From CAKSNH01 sp964422725 (GTDB taxonomy: Bacteria > Bacillota > Clostridia > UBA1381): DNA of 12,299 nucleotides. The stretch is from contig CAYRCC010000050.1 in NCBI GenBank assembly GCA_964422725.1, positions 1 to 12,299 on the forward strand, in the 5' to 3' direction. Shown here piece by piece: positions 12,289 to 12,299 of the stretch (positions within the stretch are counted from its first letter, which is position 1; each line of letters begins with the position of its first letter). The position numbers and the translations under genes were made by a program. The notes below the pieces were generated by a model. That model had not been told where the DNA came from. It saw nothing but the letters and a program-made list of their open reading frames with translations, and searched no databases.

Positions 12289-12299
12289 CAAAAACGCCG

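Overview
The window looks like chromosome from a low-to-moderate GC Gram-positive bacterium of the class Clostridia, probably a gut or rumen-type Oscillospiraceae/Eubacteriales relative. The support is a lipoteichoic-acid-synthase-type protein, an S-layer protein with SLH repeats, an HtrA protease with an N-terminal membrane anchor, near-consensus SigA promoters and AGGAGG-type ribosome binding sites. The genus cannot be fixed from sequence alone.

There are six protein genes. On the + strand, a perfect-consensus promoter drives proS (prolyl-tRNA synthetase) and, 21 bases downstream, a small EutS/PduU-type bacterial microcompartment shell protein; a rho-independent terminator follows. On the - strand, reading right to left, come an LtaS-like sulfatase-fold membrane enzyme, an O-acetylhomoserine sulfhydrylase (PLP enzyme), a 987-residue secreted SLH-domain protein with two strong promoters, and a membrane-anchored HtrA/DegP-like serine protease. 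Each - strand gene seems to be its own transcription unit. Three of the four are envelope proteins, but nothing shows that they form one pathway.

The unusual part is the intergenic DNA. Positions 1-341, 2629-3524, 9596-10105 and 12064-12299 are repeat islands without convincing genes, built from at least four kinds of module: (1) a 137-bp element with 11-bp terminal inverted repeats, present once in each orientation around proS-eutS; (2) a module of about 90 bp made of a long hairpin, the motif GGATAGCAG, a spacer of 27-28 nt and a GGGGC/GCCCC palindrome, with four full copies and one truncated copy; (3) a 191-nt element with an 11-bp closing helix, present twice with no length change; (4) many short palindromes of the form AAGGGGC-N3/4-GCCCCTT. 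In modules 2 and 3 the copies differ by paired compensatory changes that keep the stems, which points to selection on a folded RNA or DNA hairpin. The islands are absent from the two gaps around the S-layer gene. These repeat families are the best candidates for something undescribed here; no new enzymatic system was found.
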